Part shown: piece after piece, positions 49,377 to 57,252 of the stretch
Numbering within the stretch: the first letter of the stretch is position 1
Layout: every line of letters begins with the position of its first letter
Origin: Solirubrobacteraceae bacterium
Lineage (GTDB): Bacteria; Actinomycetota; Thermoleophilia; Solirubrobacterales; Solirubrobacteraceae
Length of the DNA: 64,000 nt
Assembly (NCBI GenBank): GCA_025449845.1
Contig: JANWIP010000001.1
Span: 1 to 64,000 of the forward strand
Direction: 5' to 3'
Translations under genes and position numbers: made by a program
Notes under the pieces: generated by a model
Told to the model about the DNA's origin: nothing
The model's input: only the letters and a program-made list of their open reading frames with translations
Database searches by the model: none

Positions 49377-50579
49377 ATGAGGAGCCTCGATCAGCTCGAC
49401 GTCAGCGGCCGTAAGGTGCTGGTGCGGGTGGATTTCAACGTGCCGCTGAAGCAAGGCGTCGAAGGCTCCGAGATCGCTGACGACACGCGCATCCGCGCCG
49501 CGCTGCCCACGATCGAAGAGCTGCGCGGCAAGGGCGCGAGGCTGGTGCTGGTCTCGCACTTGGGCCGCCCGGAAGGGCGCCCCGCGCCGGAGCTGTCCAT
49601 GGCCCCGGTGGTGGCGCGTCTGCGCGAACTGCTGCCCGACGCCGACATCACGCTCGCCCCGCGGGTGGTGGGCGAGGAGGTGAGAGCGCACGCCGAAGCG
49701 CTCGGCGAGGGCGAGCTGCTGGTGCTGGAGAACGTGCGCTTTGAGCCGGGCGAGACCGACAACGACCCCGACCTCGCCCGCGCGCTAGCGGAGCTGGCCG
49801 ATATTTACGTCAACGATGCCTTTGGCGCGGCACATCGCGCACACGCGAGCACCGAGGGCGTGGCCCACCTGCTGCCCAACGCCGCGGGACGCCTGCTGGA
49901 ACGCGAGGTCGCGACGCTCACCGAGATCCTTGAGCGCCCGCGTCGCCCCCTGGTGGCGGTGGTGGGTGGGGCCAAGGTGGCCGACAAGATCGCCGTCATC
50001 GACCGCTTCCTGGAGGTGGCCGACACGGTGATCATCGGCGGCGCCATGTGCTTCCCCTTCCTCTGCGCTCAAGGCCATGCGGTAGGCGACTCGCTGTGCG
50101 ATGACGAAGACGTGGAGCACGCCCGCCGCGTGCTCGCGCAGGCCGCCGGCGCGGGCCAAGCCGATCTCGAACTGCCCAGCGATCTGATCATCGCCGAGCG
50201 CTTCTCGGCTGAGTCACCGGCGCGCGAGCTCGACGGCGTGGATGTGCCGGAGGGCTGGATGGGCCTTGATATCGGCCCCGCCACGGCAAGCCGCTACGCC
50301 ACCGTGATCGAGCAGGCGGGCACGGTCTTCTGGAACGGTCCGATGGGAGCCTTCGAGATGACTCCCTTCGCCGCGGGCACCCGCGCCGTGGCGGAGGCGA
50401 TGGCGAGAGCCAAGGGCCTGACCGTCGTCGGTGGCGGGGACTCGGCGGCGGCGCTGGCGCAGTTCGGCATGGAGGACCAGGTCGATCACCTCTCAACCGG
50501 CGGGGGAGCCACCTTGGAGCTGGTCGAGGGCAAGCCCCTCCCGGGTGTGCAGGCACTGAATGGCGCAGGGGTGCTGTGA
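49377..50579 (+). CDS. pgk: Phosphoglycerate kinase
   Basis: 400 aa. N-domain VLVRVDFNVPL and LVSHLGRPEGR, hinge, C-domain nucleotide site GGAKVADKI, WNGPMGAFEMTPFAAGT, GGGDSAAALAQFG and a normal STGGGATLELVEGKPLPGV tail. Makes ATP from 1,3-bisphosphoglycerate. The start is 3 nt after the gap stop. Overlaps tpiA by TGATG. Confidence 0.95.
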   Translation: MRSLDQLDVSGRKVLVRVDFNVPLKQGVEGSEIADDTRIRAALPTIEELRGKGARLVLVSHLGRPEGRPAPELSMAPVVARLRELLPDADITLAPRVVGEEVRAHAEALGEGELLVLENVRFEPGETDNDPDLARALAELADIYVNDAFGAAHRAHASTEGVAHLLPNAAGRLLEREVATLTEILERPRRPLVAVVGGAKVADKIAVIDRFLEVADTVIIGGAMCFPFLCAQGHAVGDSLCDDEDVEHARRVLAQAAGAGQADLELPSDLIIAERFSAESPARELDGVDVPEGWMGLDIGPATASRYATVIEQAGTVFWNGPMGAFEMTPFAAGTRAVAEAMARAKGLTVVGGGDSAAALAQFGMEDQVDHLSTGGGATLELVEGKPLPGVQALNGAGVL

Positions 50580-51364
50580 TGGCCGCGGCGAAAGCGAAAA
50601 CCACTCCCGCGCGTACGCCGCTGGTAGCTGGCAACTGGAAGATGTACAAGACCGAAAGCGACGCCGAGGAGTACATCCAGGCGCTGCTGCCTCGCGTAGC
50701 GGCGGTGAGCGGGGTGGACGTGGCCATCTGCGTGCCTTTCACCGACCTGCGCGCGATGGTCGACTCCGCACGCGGCTCGCGCGTGGAGGTGTACGCGCAG
50801 AACATGCACCACGAGCCCGAGGGCGCCTTCACGGGCGAGGTATCGGCGCCGATGCTGAGCGAGCTGGACGTGCGCGGCGTCGTGCTGGGCCACTCCGAGC
50901 GCAGGCAGCTGTTCGGCGAGAGCGACAAGGCGCTGGCGCTGAAGGTCCCCGTCGCGCTCGACGCAGGTCTGCAGCCGATCCTGTGCGTAGGCGAGACCGA
51001 GCAGGAGCGTGACGGCGAAGACACCGAACGCAAGCTGCGCCAGCAGATCAAGGATGACCTCGGCAACGTCCCCGACGAGCGCCTGGCGGATGTCGTGATC
51101 GCCTATGAGCCGATCTGGGCGATCGGCACAGGCCGCGTGGCCACGCCAGAACAGGCCCAGGAGGCGATCGCCTTCATCCGGGCGCTCGTGGGCGATCGCA
51201 GCGCCGAGGCGGCGCAGCGCGTGCGCATCCTCTACGGCGGCTCGGTCAAACCCGAGAACGCGGCCGAGCTGCTGGCATTGCCGGATGTTGACGGGGCGCT
51301 CGTGGGTGGGGCCTCACTGCAGGCGGACGCCTTCGCGCAGATCGTCTCTGCCGCCACGCCATGA
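50579..51364 (+). CDS. tpiA: Triosephosphate isomerase
   Basis: 261 aa. Catalytic residues: Lys in NWKMYKT, His in LGHSERRQLF, Glu in AYEPIWAIGTG and the phosphate loop LYGGSVKPENA. Interconverts DHAP and G3P. The ATG at 50579 is inside the pgk TGA (TGATG); a GTG 3 nt earlier would give one extra residue. The next gene overlaps by ATGA. A Lys-rich N-terminal extension (AAAKAKTTPART) precedes the first strand. Confidence 0.95.
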   Translation: MAAAKAKTTPARTPLVAGNWKMYKTESDAEEYIQALLPRVAAVSGVDVAICVPFTDLRAMVDSARGSRVEVYAQNMHHEPEGAFTGEVSAPMLSELDVRGVVLGHSERRQLFGESDKALALKVPVALDAGLQPILCVGETEQERDGEDTERKLRQQIKDDLGNVPDERLADVVIAYEPIWAIGTGRVATPEQAQEAIAFIRALVGDRSAEAAQRVRILYGGSVKPENAAELLALPDVDGALVGGASLQADAFAQIVSAATP

Positions 51365-52959
51365 GCGAGCGGCTGCCGGCGGGGCCGACGGGATTGCCTG
51401 TCAGCGCGGGCGAGCCGTTGCCGGCGGGGCCGACGGAGCTGCCCGTCGGCGCGGTCTGCCTGGTGATCCTCGATGGCTGGGGCCTGGCGCCGGCCGGCCC
51501 CGGAAACGCGGTCTCGCTCGCGGACACCCCCGTGTTCGATGAGCTGTGGGCCACCTACCCCCACACACAGCTGACGGCCTGCGGGCGCGCGGTGGGCCTG
51601 CCCGATGGCCAGATGGGCAACTCCGAGGTGGGTCACCTCAACCTCGGCGCGGGTGCGGTGGTGCGCCAGGATCTGACGCGCATCGACGACGCCATCGCCG
51701 ATGGCTCCTTCGCGGGCAACGAAGTGCTGCGCGAGGCGATGAGCAATGCCCCGCGCGTGCACCTGGTCGGCCTGGTGTCCGACGGCGGCGTGCACGCGGG
51801 CCTCAGCCACCTGCAGGCGCTCATCCAGATGGCCGGGCAGCTGGGCGTGGAGGACCTGGTGCTGCACGCCTTCAGCGACGGCCGTGACACGCTGCCCAAG
51901 GCCGGCGCGGGCTATTTGGAGACAGTTGAAAGCTGGATGCAGGCGGCCGGCACGGGCCGGGTAGGCGATGTCATCGGCCGCTACTACGCGATGGATCGTG
52001 ACCACCGCTGGGAGCGCATCCAGCAGGCGTATGACCTGCTGATGCACGGTAAGGCCGAGCACCACGCAAATACCGCCAGCGAGGCCATCCGCGCCGCCTA
52101 CGAGCGAGGCGAGACGGATGAGTTCATCCTCGCCACGACGGTCGGCACCGATGCCACGATCCGCCCCGGGGACTCAGTGGTGGCCTTCAACTTCCGCCCC
52201 GATCGCATGCGCCAGCTCACGCTGGCACTCACACAGCCAAGCTTTGGTGAGATCGATCGCCGAGGAGCGCAGGCAGTCGAGCGCTACAGCTGCATGACCG
52301 AGTACGAGGAGGACTGGACGCATCCGGTGGCCTTTCCCCCCGAACGCCCGCAGGTGACGCTCTCGGGCGTCCTCGCGGGCCACTCGATCCAGCAGCTGCA
52401 CGTGGCCGAGACCGAGAAGTACCCGCACGTGACCTACTTCTTCAACGGCGGCGAGGAGACCCCTTACGCGGGTGAGCGCCGCGAGCTGGTGCCCTCGCCG
52501 CGCGATGTGCCCACCTACGACCATAAGCCCCAGATGAGCGCTCACGAGGCCGCCGGGGCGTTCGTGGCAGCCTGGCATGAGGACCAATCGCGCTTCGGCA
52601 TCATCAACTTCGCCAACGCCGACATGGTCGGCCACACCGGCGTCATCCCCGCGGCGGTGGCGGCGGTGGAGACGGTCGACGCCTGCCTCGCCCAGGTCCT
52701 GAGGGCCGTCCACGAGAGCGGCGGAGCCTGCGTGATCACGGCCGATCATGGCAACGCCGATCACATGCTGGAGCCCGACGGCAGCCCCAATACGGCCCAC
52801 TCGCTGAACCCCGTCCCTTTGATCGTCACGGTGCCCGAGGTGGAGCTGCGCCAGAGCGGTGGCATCCTCGCGGACGTGGCCCCGACGGTGCTTGATCTGC
52901 TCGGTTTAGCGCGGCCAGCGCAGATGACCGGCTCTTCTTTGATAAACAACGCTAAATGA
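51361..52959 (+). CDS. gpmI: 2,3-bisphosphoglycerate-independent phosphoglycerate mutase
   Basis: 532 aa. Two-domain alkaline-phosphatase fold enzyme that needs Mn2+. VILDGWGL with first Asp, catalytic Ser in GQMGNSEVGHLNLGAG, FSDGRDTLPK, GRYYAMDRDHRW, NFRPDRMRQ, the ending ADHGNADHMLEPDG and HSLNPVPL metal site. The first about 30 residues before VCLVILDGWG are an imperfect duplication (LPAGPTGLPVSAGE then LPAGPTELPVGAV), which homologues lack. ATGA overlap with tpiA. It replaces secG, which often follows tpiA. Confidence 0.94.
   Translation: MSERLPAGPTGLPVSAGEPLPAGPTELPVGAVCLVILDGWGLAPAGPGNAVSLADTPVFDELWATYPHTQLTACGRAVGLPDGQMGNSEVGHLNLGAGAVVRQDLTRIDDAIADGSFAGNEVLREAMSNAPRVHLVGLVSDGGVHAGLSHLQALIQMAGQLGVEDLVLHAFSDGRDTLPKAGAGYLETVESWMQAAGTGRVGDVIGRYYAMDRDHRWERIQQAYDLLMHGKAEHHANTASEAIRAAYERGETDEFILATTVGTDATIRPGDSVVAFNFRPDRMRQLTLALTQPSFGEIDRRGAQAVERYSCMTEYEEDWTHPVAFPPERPQVTLSGVLAGHSIQQLHVAETEKYPHVTYFFNGGEETPYAGERRELVPSPRDVPTYDHKPQMSAHEAAGAFVAAWHEDQSRFGIINFANADMVGHTGVIPAAVAAVETVDACLAQVLRAVHESGGACVITADHGNADHMLEPDGSPNTAHSLNPVPLIVTVPEVELRQSGGILADVAPTVLDLLGLARPAQMTGSSLINNAK
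51374..51436 (+). repeat. 45-bp period duplication at the 5' end of gpmI
   Basis: TGCCGGCGGGGCCGACGG is present at 51374-51391 and again at 51419-51436. It keeps the frame and adds 15 residues before the conserved core. Confidence 0.8.
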
Positions 52960-52984
52960 CCTTTTTAAGGGGGATGGGTTGCGC

Positions 52985-53371
52985 ATGAATGAGCAAGCTG
53001 CTGAGCCGGGGAAAAGCGCTGGTAGATCGAGAGCTCTGCTTGGCTTCTTTTTTATCGGCTCAGGCGTCAACCACTTCGTGATCCCCAAGGCCTACCGGCA
53101 GATCGTGCCGCCGGGCATCGGCGATCCCGCGACGCTCGTCACCGTCAGCGGCGTGGCCGAGGTGCTGGGCGGCGTGGGGGTCTTCCTGCCCGCCACCCGG
53201 CGACTCTCGGGTCTGGGACTGATAGCGCTGTTGGCGGCGATCTTCCCCGCCAACCTGCACATGGCGCGCAACCCCGAGAAGTTCCACAAGATCCCCCGCT
53301 GGGCGCTGTATGCACGGCTGCCTTTGCAGCCTCTGGCGATGGTCTGGGCATGGAGGGCAACCCGGCGCTAG
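52985..53371 (+). CDS. DoxX-family membrane protein
   Basis: 128 aa. Four predicted helices; family-like FFIGSGVNHFVIPKAYRQIV, GVAEVLGGVGVFLP, LGLIALLAAIFPANLHMARN and YARLPLQPLAMVWAWRA. DoxX proteins act in thiol/redox or quinone-linked membrane complexes (for example mycobacterial oxidoreductase complexes). ATG at 52985 with GGGGGA upstream; a TTG 6 nt earlier is possible. It sits directly upstream of marR. Confidence 0.78.
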   Translation: MNEQAAEPGKSAGRSRALLGFFFIGSGVNHFVIPKAYRQIVPPGIGDPATLVTVSGVAEVLGGVGVFLPATRRLSGLGLIALLAAIFPANLHMARNPEKFHKIPRWALYARLPLQPLAMVWAWRATRR

Positions 53372-53372
53372 C

Positions 53373-53398
53373 CCTTGGCGCTGCTATGTTCGCCAAGG
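53373..53398 (+). promoter_or_regulatory. 8-bp inverted repeat around a -10 box upstream of marR
   Basis: CCTTGGCG (53373-53380) and CGCCAAGG (53391-53398) are perfect inverted arms, 10 bp apart, with TATGTT (53385-53390) in the gap. The right arm also overlaps the ribosome-binding site AGGAGG. It would suit MarR autoregulation or an RNA hairpin hiding the binding site. Confidence 0.55.
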
Positions 53399-53410
53399 AG
53401 GAAGCAAAGT

Positions 53411-53926
53411 ATGTCCAGCGCGACAGCCGTCAAGATCAAACAGGATGTGGAGCCCACTCTCCCATCCGCCCTCACGGAGGGGGAGCTGCGCGCACTGCGC
53501 GGCCTCATGCGAGCGCACGCCTCGCTGGCCAAGCGCCTGGACGCGGAGCTTGAAAGCTCGCACGGCATGCCGCTGAGCTCTTACGAGGTCCTGCACCACC
53601 TGGAGGACGCTAAGGATGGGCGCATGCGCATGTGCGACCTGGCCGAGCACGCGCAGCTTTCGCGCAGCGGGCTCACGCGTCTGGTGGATCGCCTGGAACG
53701 CGATGGGCTGCTGGTGCGCTGCACCTGCGAACACGACGCCCGCGGGGCCTATGCCTGCCTCACCGAGGCGGGCCTGGAAAAGCTCAAGGCGGCACGCGGC
53801 ACTCACCTGGCGGTCGTACGCGAGCAGTTCCTCTCGCGCTTCTCCGACCCCGAGCTCGGGGCGCTGGCGGAGATGTGGGATCGCATCGCGCCTTGCTGCG
53901 GCGCCGCAGCGCCTGCTGGCCAGTGA
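53411..53926 (+). CDS. MarR family regulator
   Basis: 171 aa. Winged-helix protein with the MarR layout: dimerisation helix, then YEVLHHLEDAKDGRMRMCDL, DNA-reading helix LAEHAQLSRSGLTRLVDRL, wing RDGLLVRCTCEHDARGAYACL, then LTEAGLEKL and a C-terminal dimer helix. It has several Cys residues (CTCEH, PCC near the end), so a thiol-based switch is possible. ATG at 53411 with AGGAGGAAG. The regulated gene may be itself and the adjacent doxX or dedA. It is followed by a terminator. Confidence 0.87.
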   Translation: MSSATAVKIKQDVEPTLPSALTEGELRALRGLMRAHASLAKRLDAELESSHGMPLSSYEVLHHLEDAKDGRMRMCDLAEHAQLSRSGLTRLVDRLERDGLLVRCTCEHDARGAYACLTEAGLEKLKAARGTHLAVVREQFLSRFSDPELGALAEMWDRIAPCCGAAAPAGQ

Positions 53927-53951
53927 TCCCCCCGCACCACGCGGTCCACAC

Positions 53952-53982
53952 AGGACCCCTCTAGGGGTCCTCTTCTTTTTTT
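53952..53982 (+). terminator. Intrinsic terminator after marR
   Basis: AGGACCCC-TCTA-GGGGTCCT stem followed by a T-rich run (CTTCTTTTTTT). Classic Rho-independent structure, 26 nt behind the marR stop and just before the convergent dedA gene. Confidence 0.85.
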
Positions 53983-53988
53983 AAATCC

Positions 53989-54609
53989 TCAACCCGACTC
54001 GATCTCCTCGCGCACCTCCGTACGGCGGACTCGGCGCCGGTGCGCGGTGAATACGCCGATGATCACCACCAGCACCCCTACGAGCCCGAAGATGCCGAAG
54101 GTCTGGATCGCGTTGCCCGCGGCGTGTCCCAGGAAGTAGCCGATCAGCCCGATCGTCGTGGCCCAGATGATGCCGCCGCAGGCATTCCAGAAGAAGAACG
54201 AACGCCAGACCATGCGCGTCGCCCCCGCAAGCCACGAAGCCCACACGCGCAGGCCGAGCACGAAGCGCCCGAAGAAGACCGCCTTGGGGCCGTGCCTGTC
54301 GAAGAAGATCTCGCCGCTGCTGAGCGTCTGTTTGCGCTTGGCGTGAAACGGGCCGGGTCGTTCCAGCAGCCAGCGCCCGCCCTTGTGCCCGATCAGGTAG
54401 CCGATGTTGTCCCCCACGATCGCCGCCAGCGCCGCCAGTGGGATCACCAGCTCGATCTGCAGCCGTCCCTGGCTGGCCAGTACCGCCGCGGTTATCAGCG
54501 CCGTCTCACCAGGCACCGGCAGCCCGCTTGACTCGGCCATGATCAGCAGGAACATCAGCGGATAGCCAACGTGCTGGGCCATTTCGGTGAGGGAGGCCAG
54601 GGTGGTCAT
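53989..54609 (-). CDS. DedA family membrane protein
   Basis: 206 aa. DedA/SNARE-associated domain with five or six helices: PLMFLLIMAESSGLPVPGET, ALITAAVLASQG, IVGDNIGYLIGHKGGRWLLE, FFDRHGPKAVFFGRFVLGLR-like FGRF(V)xGxR motif, and FFWNACGGIIWATTIGLIGY. Recent work assigns DedA proteins to undecaprenyl-phosphate or phospholipid flipping. The start at 54609 is picked since the alternative at 54651 lies next to the tgt promoter; it remains uncertain. Confidence 0.87.
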   Translation of the reverse strand: MTTLASLTEMAQHVGYPLMFLLIMAESSGLPVPGETALITAAVLASQGRLQIELVIPLAALAAIVGDNIGYLIGHKGGRWLLERPGPFHAKRKQTLSSGEIFFDRHGPKAVFFGRFVLGLRVWASWLAGATRMVWRSFFFWNACGGIIWATTIGLIGYFLGHAAGNAIQTFGIFGLVGVLVVIIGVFTAHRRRVRRTEVREEIESG

Positions 54610-54652
54610 GGTTGTCGAGGCGGGCTCAGAGGGCGTTTGGCAGGCGGCCATC

Positions 54653-54658
54653 TAGGAT
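54653..54658 (+). promoter_or_regulatory. -10 box (TAGGAT) for tgt
   Basis: TAGGAT, then 6 nt, then GTG at 54665, no ribosome-binding site. A leaderless tgt-tRNA transcript is expected. Confidence 0.4.
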
Positions 54659-54664
54659 GCCGCG

Positions 54665-55879
54665 GTGGCCACTGCCGCTTTCACCATCCAAGCACGCCAA
54701 CCCGGCTCGCTCGCGCGTGCGGGGCTCTTGCACACGGCTCACGGCGATGTTCGCACACCCGCCTTCGTGCCTCTCGCCACGAAGGCCACCGTCAAAGGGC
54801 TGCTCCCGGAGGAGGTCGCGGCGCTGGGCTTTGAGATGGTGCTGGGCAACACCTTCCACCTGCACCTGCGCCCCGGCGAGGAGCTGATCGAGCGTCTTGG
54901 CGGGCTGCATGGGTTCATGGGCTGGCCCGGTCCGATCATCACTGACAGCGGCGGTTTTCAGGTGTTCTCCATGGGGCACGGCACCGTCGCCGATGAGATC
55001 AAGGGTCGGTCTCCCCACGGCTCCGCTGGACGTGTGGGGTCGATCCTCTCGATCGACGAGGCCGGCGTGCGCTTTCGCTCCTACGTGGACGGGCGCGAGC
55101 GCTTCCTCTCGCCTGAGCGCTCGATGGCGATCCAGGCCGCGCTTGGCGCGGATATCGCGCTGGTGTTCGATGAGTGCACCCCTTTTCACGTCGAGCGCGG
55201 CTACACCGAGAACTCCACGCTGCGCACGCATCGCTGGCTTGAGCGCTGCCTGGACTGGCACGCCGAGCACGGTCCCGCGGGGCAGCTCGTCTATGGCATC
55301 GTGCAGGGAGGCGTCTTCGAGGACATGCGCCGCGACTCCGCCAGGGTGGTCGCCGCCAGCGCCTGCGAGGGCATCGCCATCGGCGGCTCGCTGGGGGACC
55401 ATAAGGAGCAGATGTATGAGGTCGTGGGGTGGGCCATGGAGGAGCTCGGCGGCGAGCATGAGGAGCGGCCTCGGCACCTGCTGGGCATCGGTGACATCGA
55501 CGATCTCATCCGGGGCGTGGAACTGGGGGTGGACACGTTCGATTGCGCCATCCCCACACGCCTTGGGCGTCACGGCTGCGCGCTGGTTCCCGACCCCGCG
55601 CGGCGCTGGCGCCTTGATCTGCTCAAAGGGCGCTCCCGCGAAGACCCAGCGCCGCTGCAGGACGGCTGCCCGTGTCCGGCCTGCTCCGGGGGGCTCTCGC
55701 GGGCCTATCTGTCATACCTCGTGCGCGCCAAGGAGCTCACCGGGATGCGGCTGCTGACGCTGCACAACCTCACCTTCATGGCGGGGCTCATGCGCGAGTT
55801 GCGCGAGGCCATCCTGGCGGGGACGCTGGCCGAGGTGGCTGGTGCCTGGCGCGGTGGAGAAAAACATCCCCATGCCTGA
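54665..55879 (+). CDS. tgt: tRNA-guanine transglycosylase (queuine tRNA-ribosyltransferase)
   Basis: 404 aa. Replaces G34 of GUN-anticodon tRNAs (Asp, Asn, His, Tyr) with the queuosine precursor. Motifs: TKATVKGLLPEEVAALGFEM, NTFHLHLRPGEELI, ITDSGGFQVFSMG (catalytic Asp), LVFDECTPFHV, LVYGIVQGGVFEDMRRDSA, IGDIDDLIRGVELGVDTFDC and the zinc site DGCPCPACSGGLSRAYLSYL...LHNLTFM. Complete length. No queC/D/E/F or queA gene is in the window, so it may use imported base. It is immediately followed by a tRNA-Asp gene, one of its own substrates. Confidence 0.93.
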   Translation: MATAAFTIQARQPGSLARAGLLHTAHGDVRTPAFVPLATKATVKGLLPEEVAALGFEMVLGNTFHLHLRPGEELIERLGGLHGFMGWPGPIITDSGGFQVFSMGHGTVADEIKGRSPHGSAGRVGSILSIDEAGVRFRSYVDGRERFLSPERSMAIQAALGADIALVFDECTPFHVERGYTENSTLRTHRWLERCLDWHAEHGPAGQLVYGIVQGGVFEDMRRDSARVVAASACEGIAIGGSLGDHKEQMYEVVGWAMEELGGEHEERPRHLLGIGDIDDLIRGVELGVDTFDCAIPTRLGRHGCALVPDPARRWRLDLLKGRSREDPAPLQDGCPCPACSGGLSRAYLSYLVRAKELTGMRLLTLHNLTFMAGLMRELREAILAGTLAEVAGAWRGGEKHPHA

Positions 55880-55898
55880 GTAGGTTGGAGCATGGCTA

Positions 55899-55972
55899 TC
55901 CGGTGTGGTGTAAGGGCAATATGGGCAGCTGTCACCTGCCAGATGCCGGTTCGAGTCCGGCCGCCGGAGCCA
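55899..55972 (+). tRNA. tRNA-Asp (GTC)
   Basis: 74 nt including encoded CCA. Acceptor TCCGGTG pairs with CGCCGGA (one G-T). D stem GTGT/ATAT is weak, D loop AAGGGCA. Anticodon stem GGCAG/CTGCC with loop CTGTCAC, anticodon GTC read from positions 34-36. T arm GCCGG-TTCGAGT-CCGGC. Discriminator G then CCA. The 5' acceptor and D region read like an actinobacterial tRNA-Gln body, but the anticodon is clearly GTC. It lies 19 nt behind tgt on the same strand, so is likely co-transcribed. Confidence 0.85.
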
Positions 55973-56087
55973 TAGTTGGAAGGCGACGGTCTTGACTGCT
56001 AGTCTGACGGAACAGGTGACAGCTGCCCGTCCGCAAGGACAGCAGTTTGGCTGAGGGGCCCGCTAAAAGCGGGCCTTTCGCCTTTTT
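55973..56087 (+). ncRNA. Structured 3' trailer with complement to the tRNA-Asp anticodon arm
   Basis: About 110-nt trailer between tRNA-Asp and a terminator; no coding potential. CAGGTGACAGCTGCCC at 56013-56028 is an exact reverse complement of 55923-55938, which spans the anticodon stem and loop of the tRNA. Directly after it is a GTCC-GCAA-GGAC hairpin (56029-56040). It could be a processed small RNA or an alternative fold of the precursor. The identity as an ncRNA is an inference. Confidence 0.4.
56054..56087 (+). terminator. Intrinsic terminator of the tgt-tRNA-Asp transcript
   Basis: GGCCCGC-TAAAA-GCGGGCC followed by TTTCGCCTTTTT. It lies at the 3' end of the convergent kinase gene. Confidence 0.85.
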
Positions 56088-57252
56088 ACTTGGTGTTTTC
56101 CGCCACCAGTTCCTTCAACGCGGTCGCTGACTGGCTGACGTCCTTGTAGATGACGTTGTGGACCTTGATGGTGGTGCTGGCGGGGCTGGTGAGGAAGATC
56201 ACTCCAGCGACCACGACGACGAGCAGCAGCACCGCGAAAAGCGTCGCCCAGACGCGCCCCGCATTTGACGCTCGCGCGGCAGGCACGGCGACTGGCGGCT
56301 GCTGGCGTGGGGGCCCAGGACGGGGCTGGCGTGGCGAGACGGCGCCCGAGGAGGGGTTGGCGGCGAGCAGGCTGGTGGCCTTGGTGGCAGGCGCCGTGCG
56401 CGTAGGGCTGGCTTGCTCGCTGGGGGCGATGCCGCGCATAGCGTCGGAGATGGCATCGCCCATGTCCCTCGCGGTGGCGTAACGGTCGCGGGGGTCGAGC
56501 GCCAGTGCGATGGCCACGGCGTCGGCCAACTCCGGACTGACGTCGGCTACGAGCGTATCCAGCGTGGGCGGCTCCTCCTTCTGCTGCTTGAGCGCCAGCT
56601 CGGTCAGCGAGGTGGCCTCATAGGGCAGGCGGCCGGCGATCAGCTGGTAGGTGACGACGCCCAGCGCGTAGAGGTCGGCGCGCGGGCCGGCCTCCTCGCC
56701 GCGGGCCTGCTCGGGGGCGAGGTAGGCGGCGGTGCCGAGCACCGAGCCGACCTGCGTGATGGAGGACTGCTCGGTTGCCTTGGCGATGCCGAAGTCCGCC
56801 AGCTTCACCTCGCCCTCGCGCGAGCGCAGCAGGTTGCCGGGCTTGACATCCCGGTGCACCACGCCGTGGCGGTGCGCGTAGTGCAGCCCCTCGCAGGCCT
56901 GTTCGATAATTGCCACCGCCTCATCCACATCCACCCAGCCGTCATCGCGCAGGATCTCAGCGCAGGACTGGCCCTCGATGTACTCCATCACGATGAAGTG
57001 CTGGTGTGAGCCCTCATCGAGGCCGCTGTCGAAGACCTGCACGATGTTGGGGTGCACCAGGCGCGCCGCGGCCTGTGCCTCGCGCTGGAAGCGCGATACG
57101 AAGGTGGGGTCCTCCGCCAGATGCTCGGCCAGCAGCTTCACGGCGACCTGGCGTTCCAGGCGCTCATCCAGGGCGCGGTGCACGGTGGACATGCCGCCGA
57201 ACCCCAGCCTGCCTTCCAGGCGATAGCGCCCGGCGATCTCGGTGGCGCTCAC
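56086..57252 (-). CDS. Ser/Thr protein kinase (PknB-like) with short extracellular tail
   Basis: 388 aa. Kinase domain 1-275: glycine loop GFGGMSTV (17-24), catalytic Lys39 in VAVKLL, HRDVKPGN (133-140), DFG (153-155), GTAAYLAPEQARG activation region. A Pro/Ala/Thr-rich juxtamembrane stretch of about 50 residues, one helix (VWATLFAVLLLVVVVAGVIFL) and only about 38 extracellular residues. Unlike PknB it has no PASTA repeats, so it cannot sense muropeptides by that route. GTG start overlaps the lipoprotein stop (GTGA), so the two are coupled. Confidence 0.9.
   Translation of the reverse strand: MSATEIAGRYRLEGRLGFGGMSTVHRALDERLERQVAVKLLAEHLAEDPTFVSRFQREAQAAARLVHPNIVQVFDSGLDEGSHQHFIVMEYIEGQSCAEILRDDGWVDVDEAVAIIEQACEGLHYAHRHGVVHRDVKPGNLLRSREGEVKLADFGIAKATEQSSITQVGSVLGTAAYLAPEQARGEEAGPRADLYALGVVTYQLIAGRLPYEATSLTELALKQQKEEPPTLDTLVADVSPELADAVAIALALDPRDRYATARDMGDAISDAMRGIAPSEQASPTRTAPATKATSLLAANPSSGAVSPRQPRPGPPRQQPPVAVPAARASNAGRVWATLFAVLLLVVVVAGVIFLTSPASTTIKVHNVIYKDVSQSATALKELVAENTK

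Noticed and set aside
55899..56028. Phage attachment-site duplication next to tRNA-Asp
   Set aside because: The repeated piece is inverted, covers the anticodon arm and not the tRNA 3' end, and there is no integrase.
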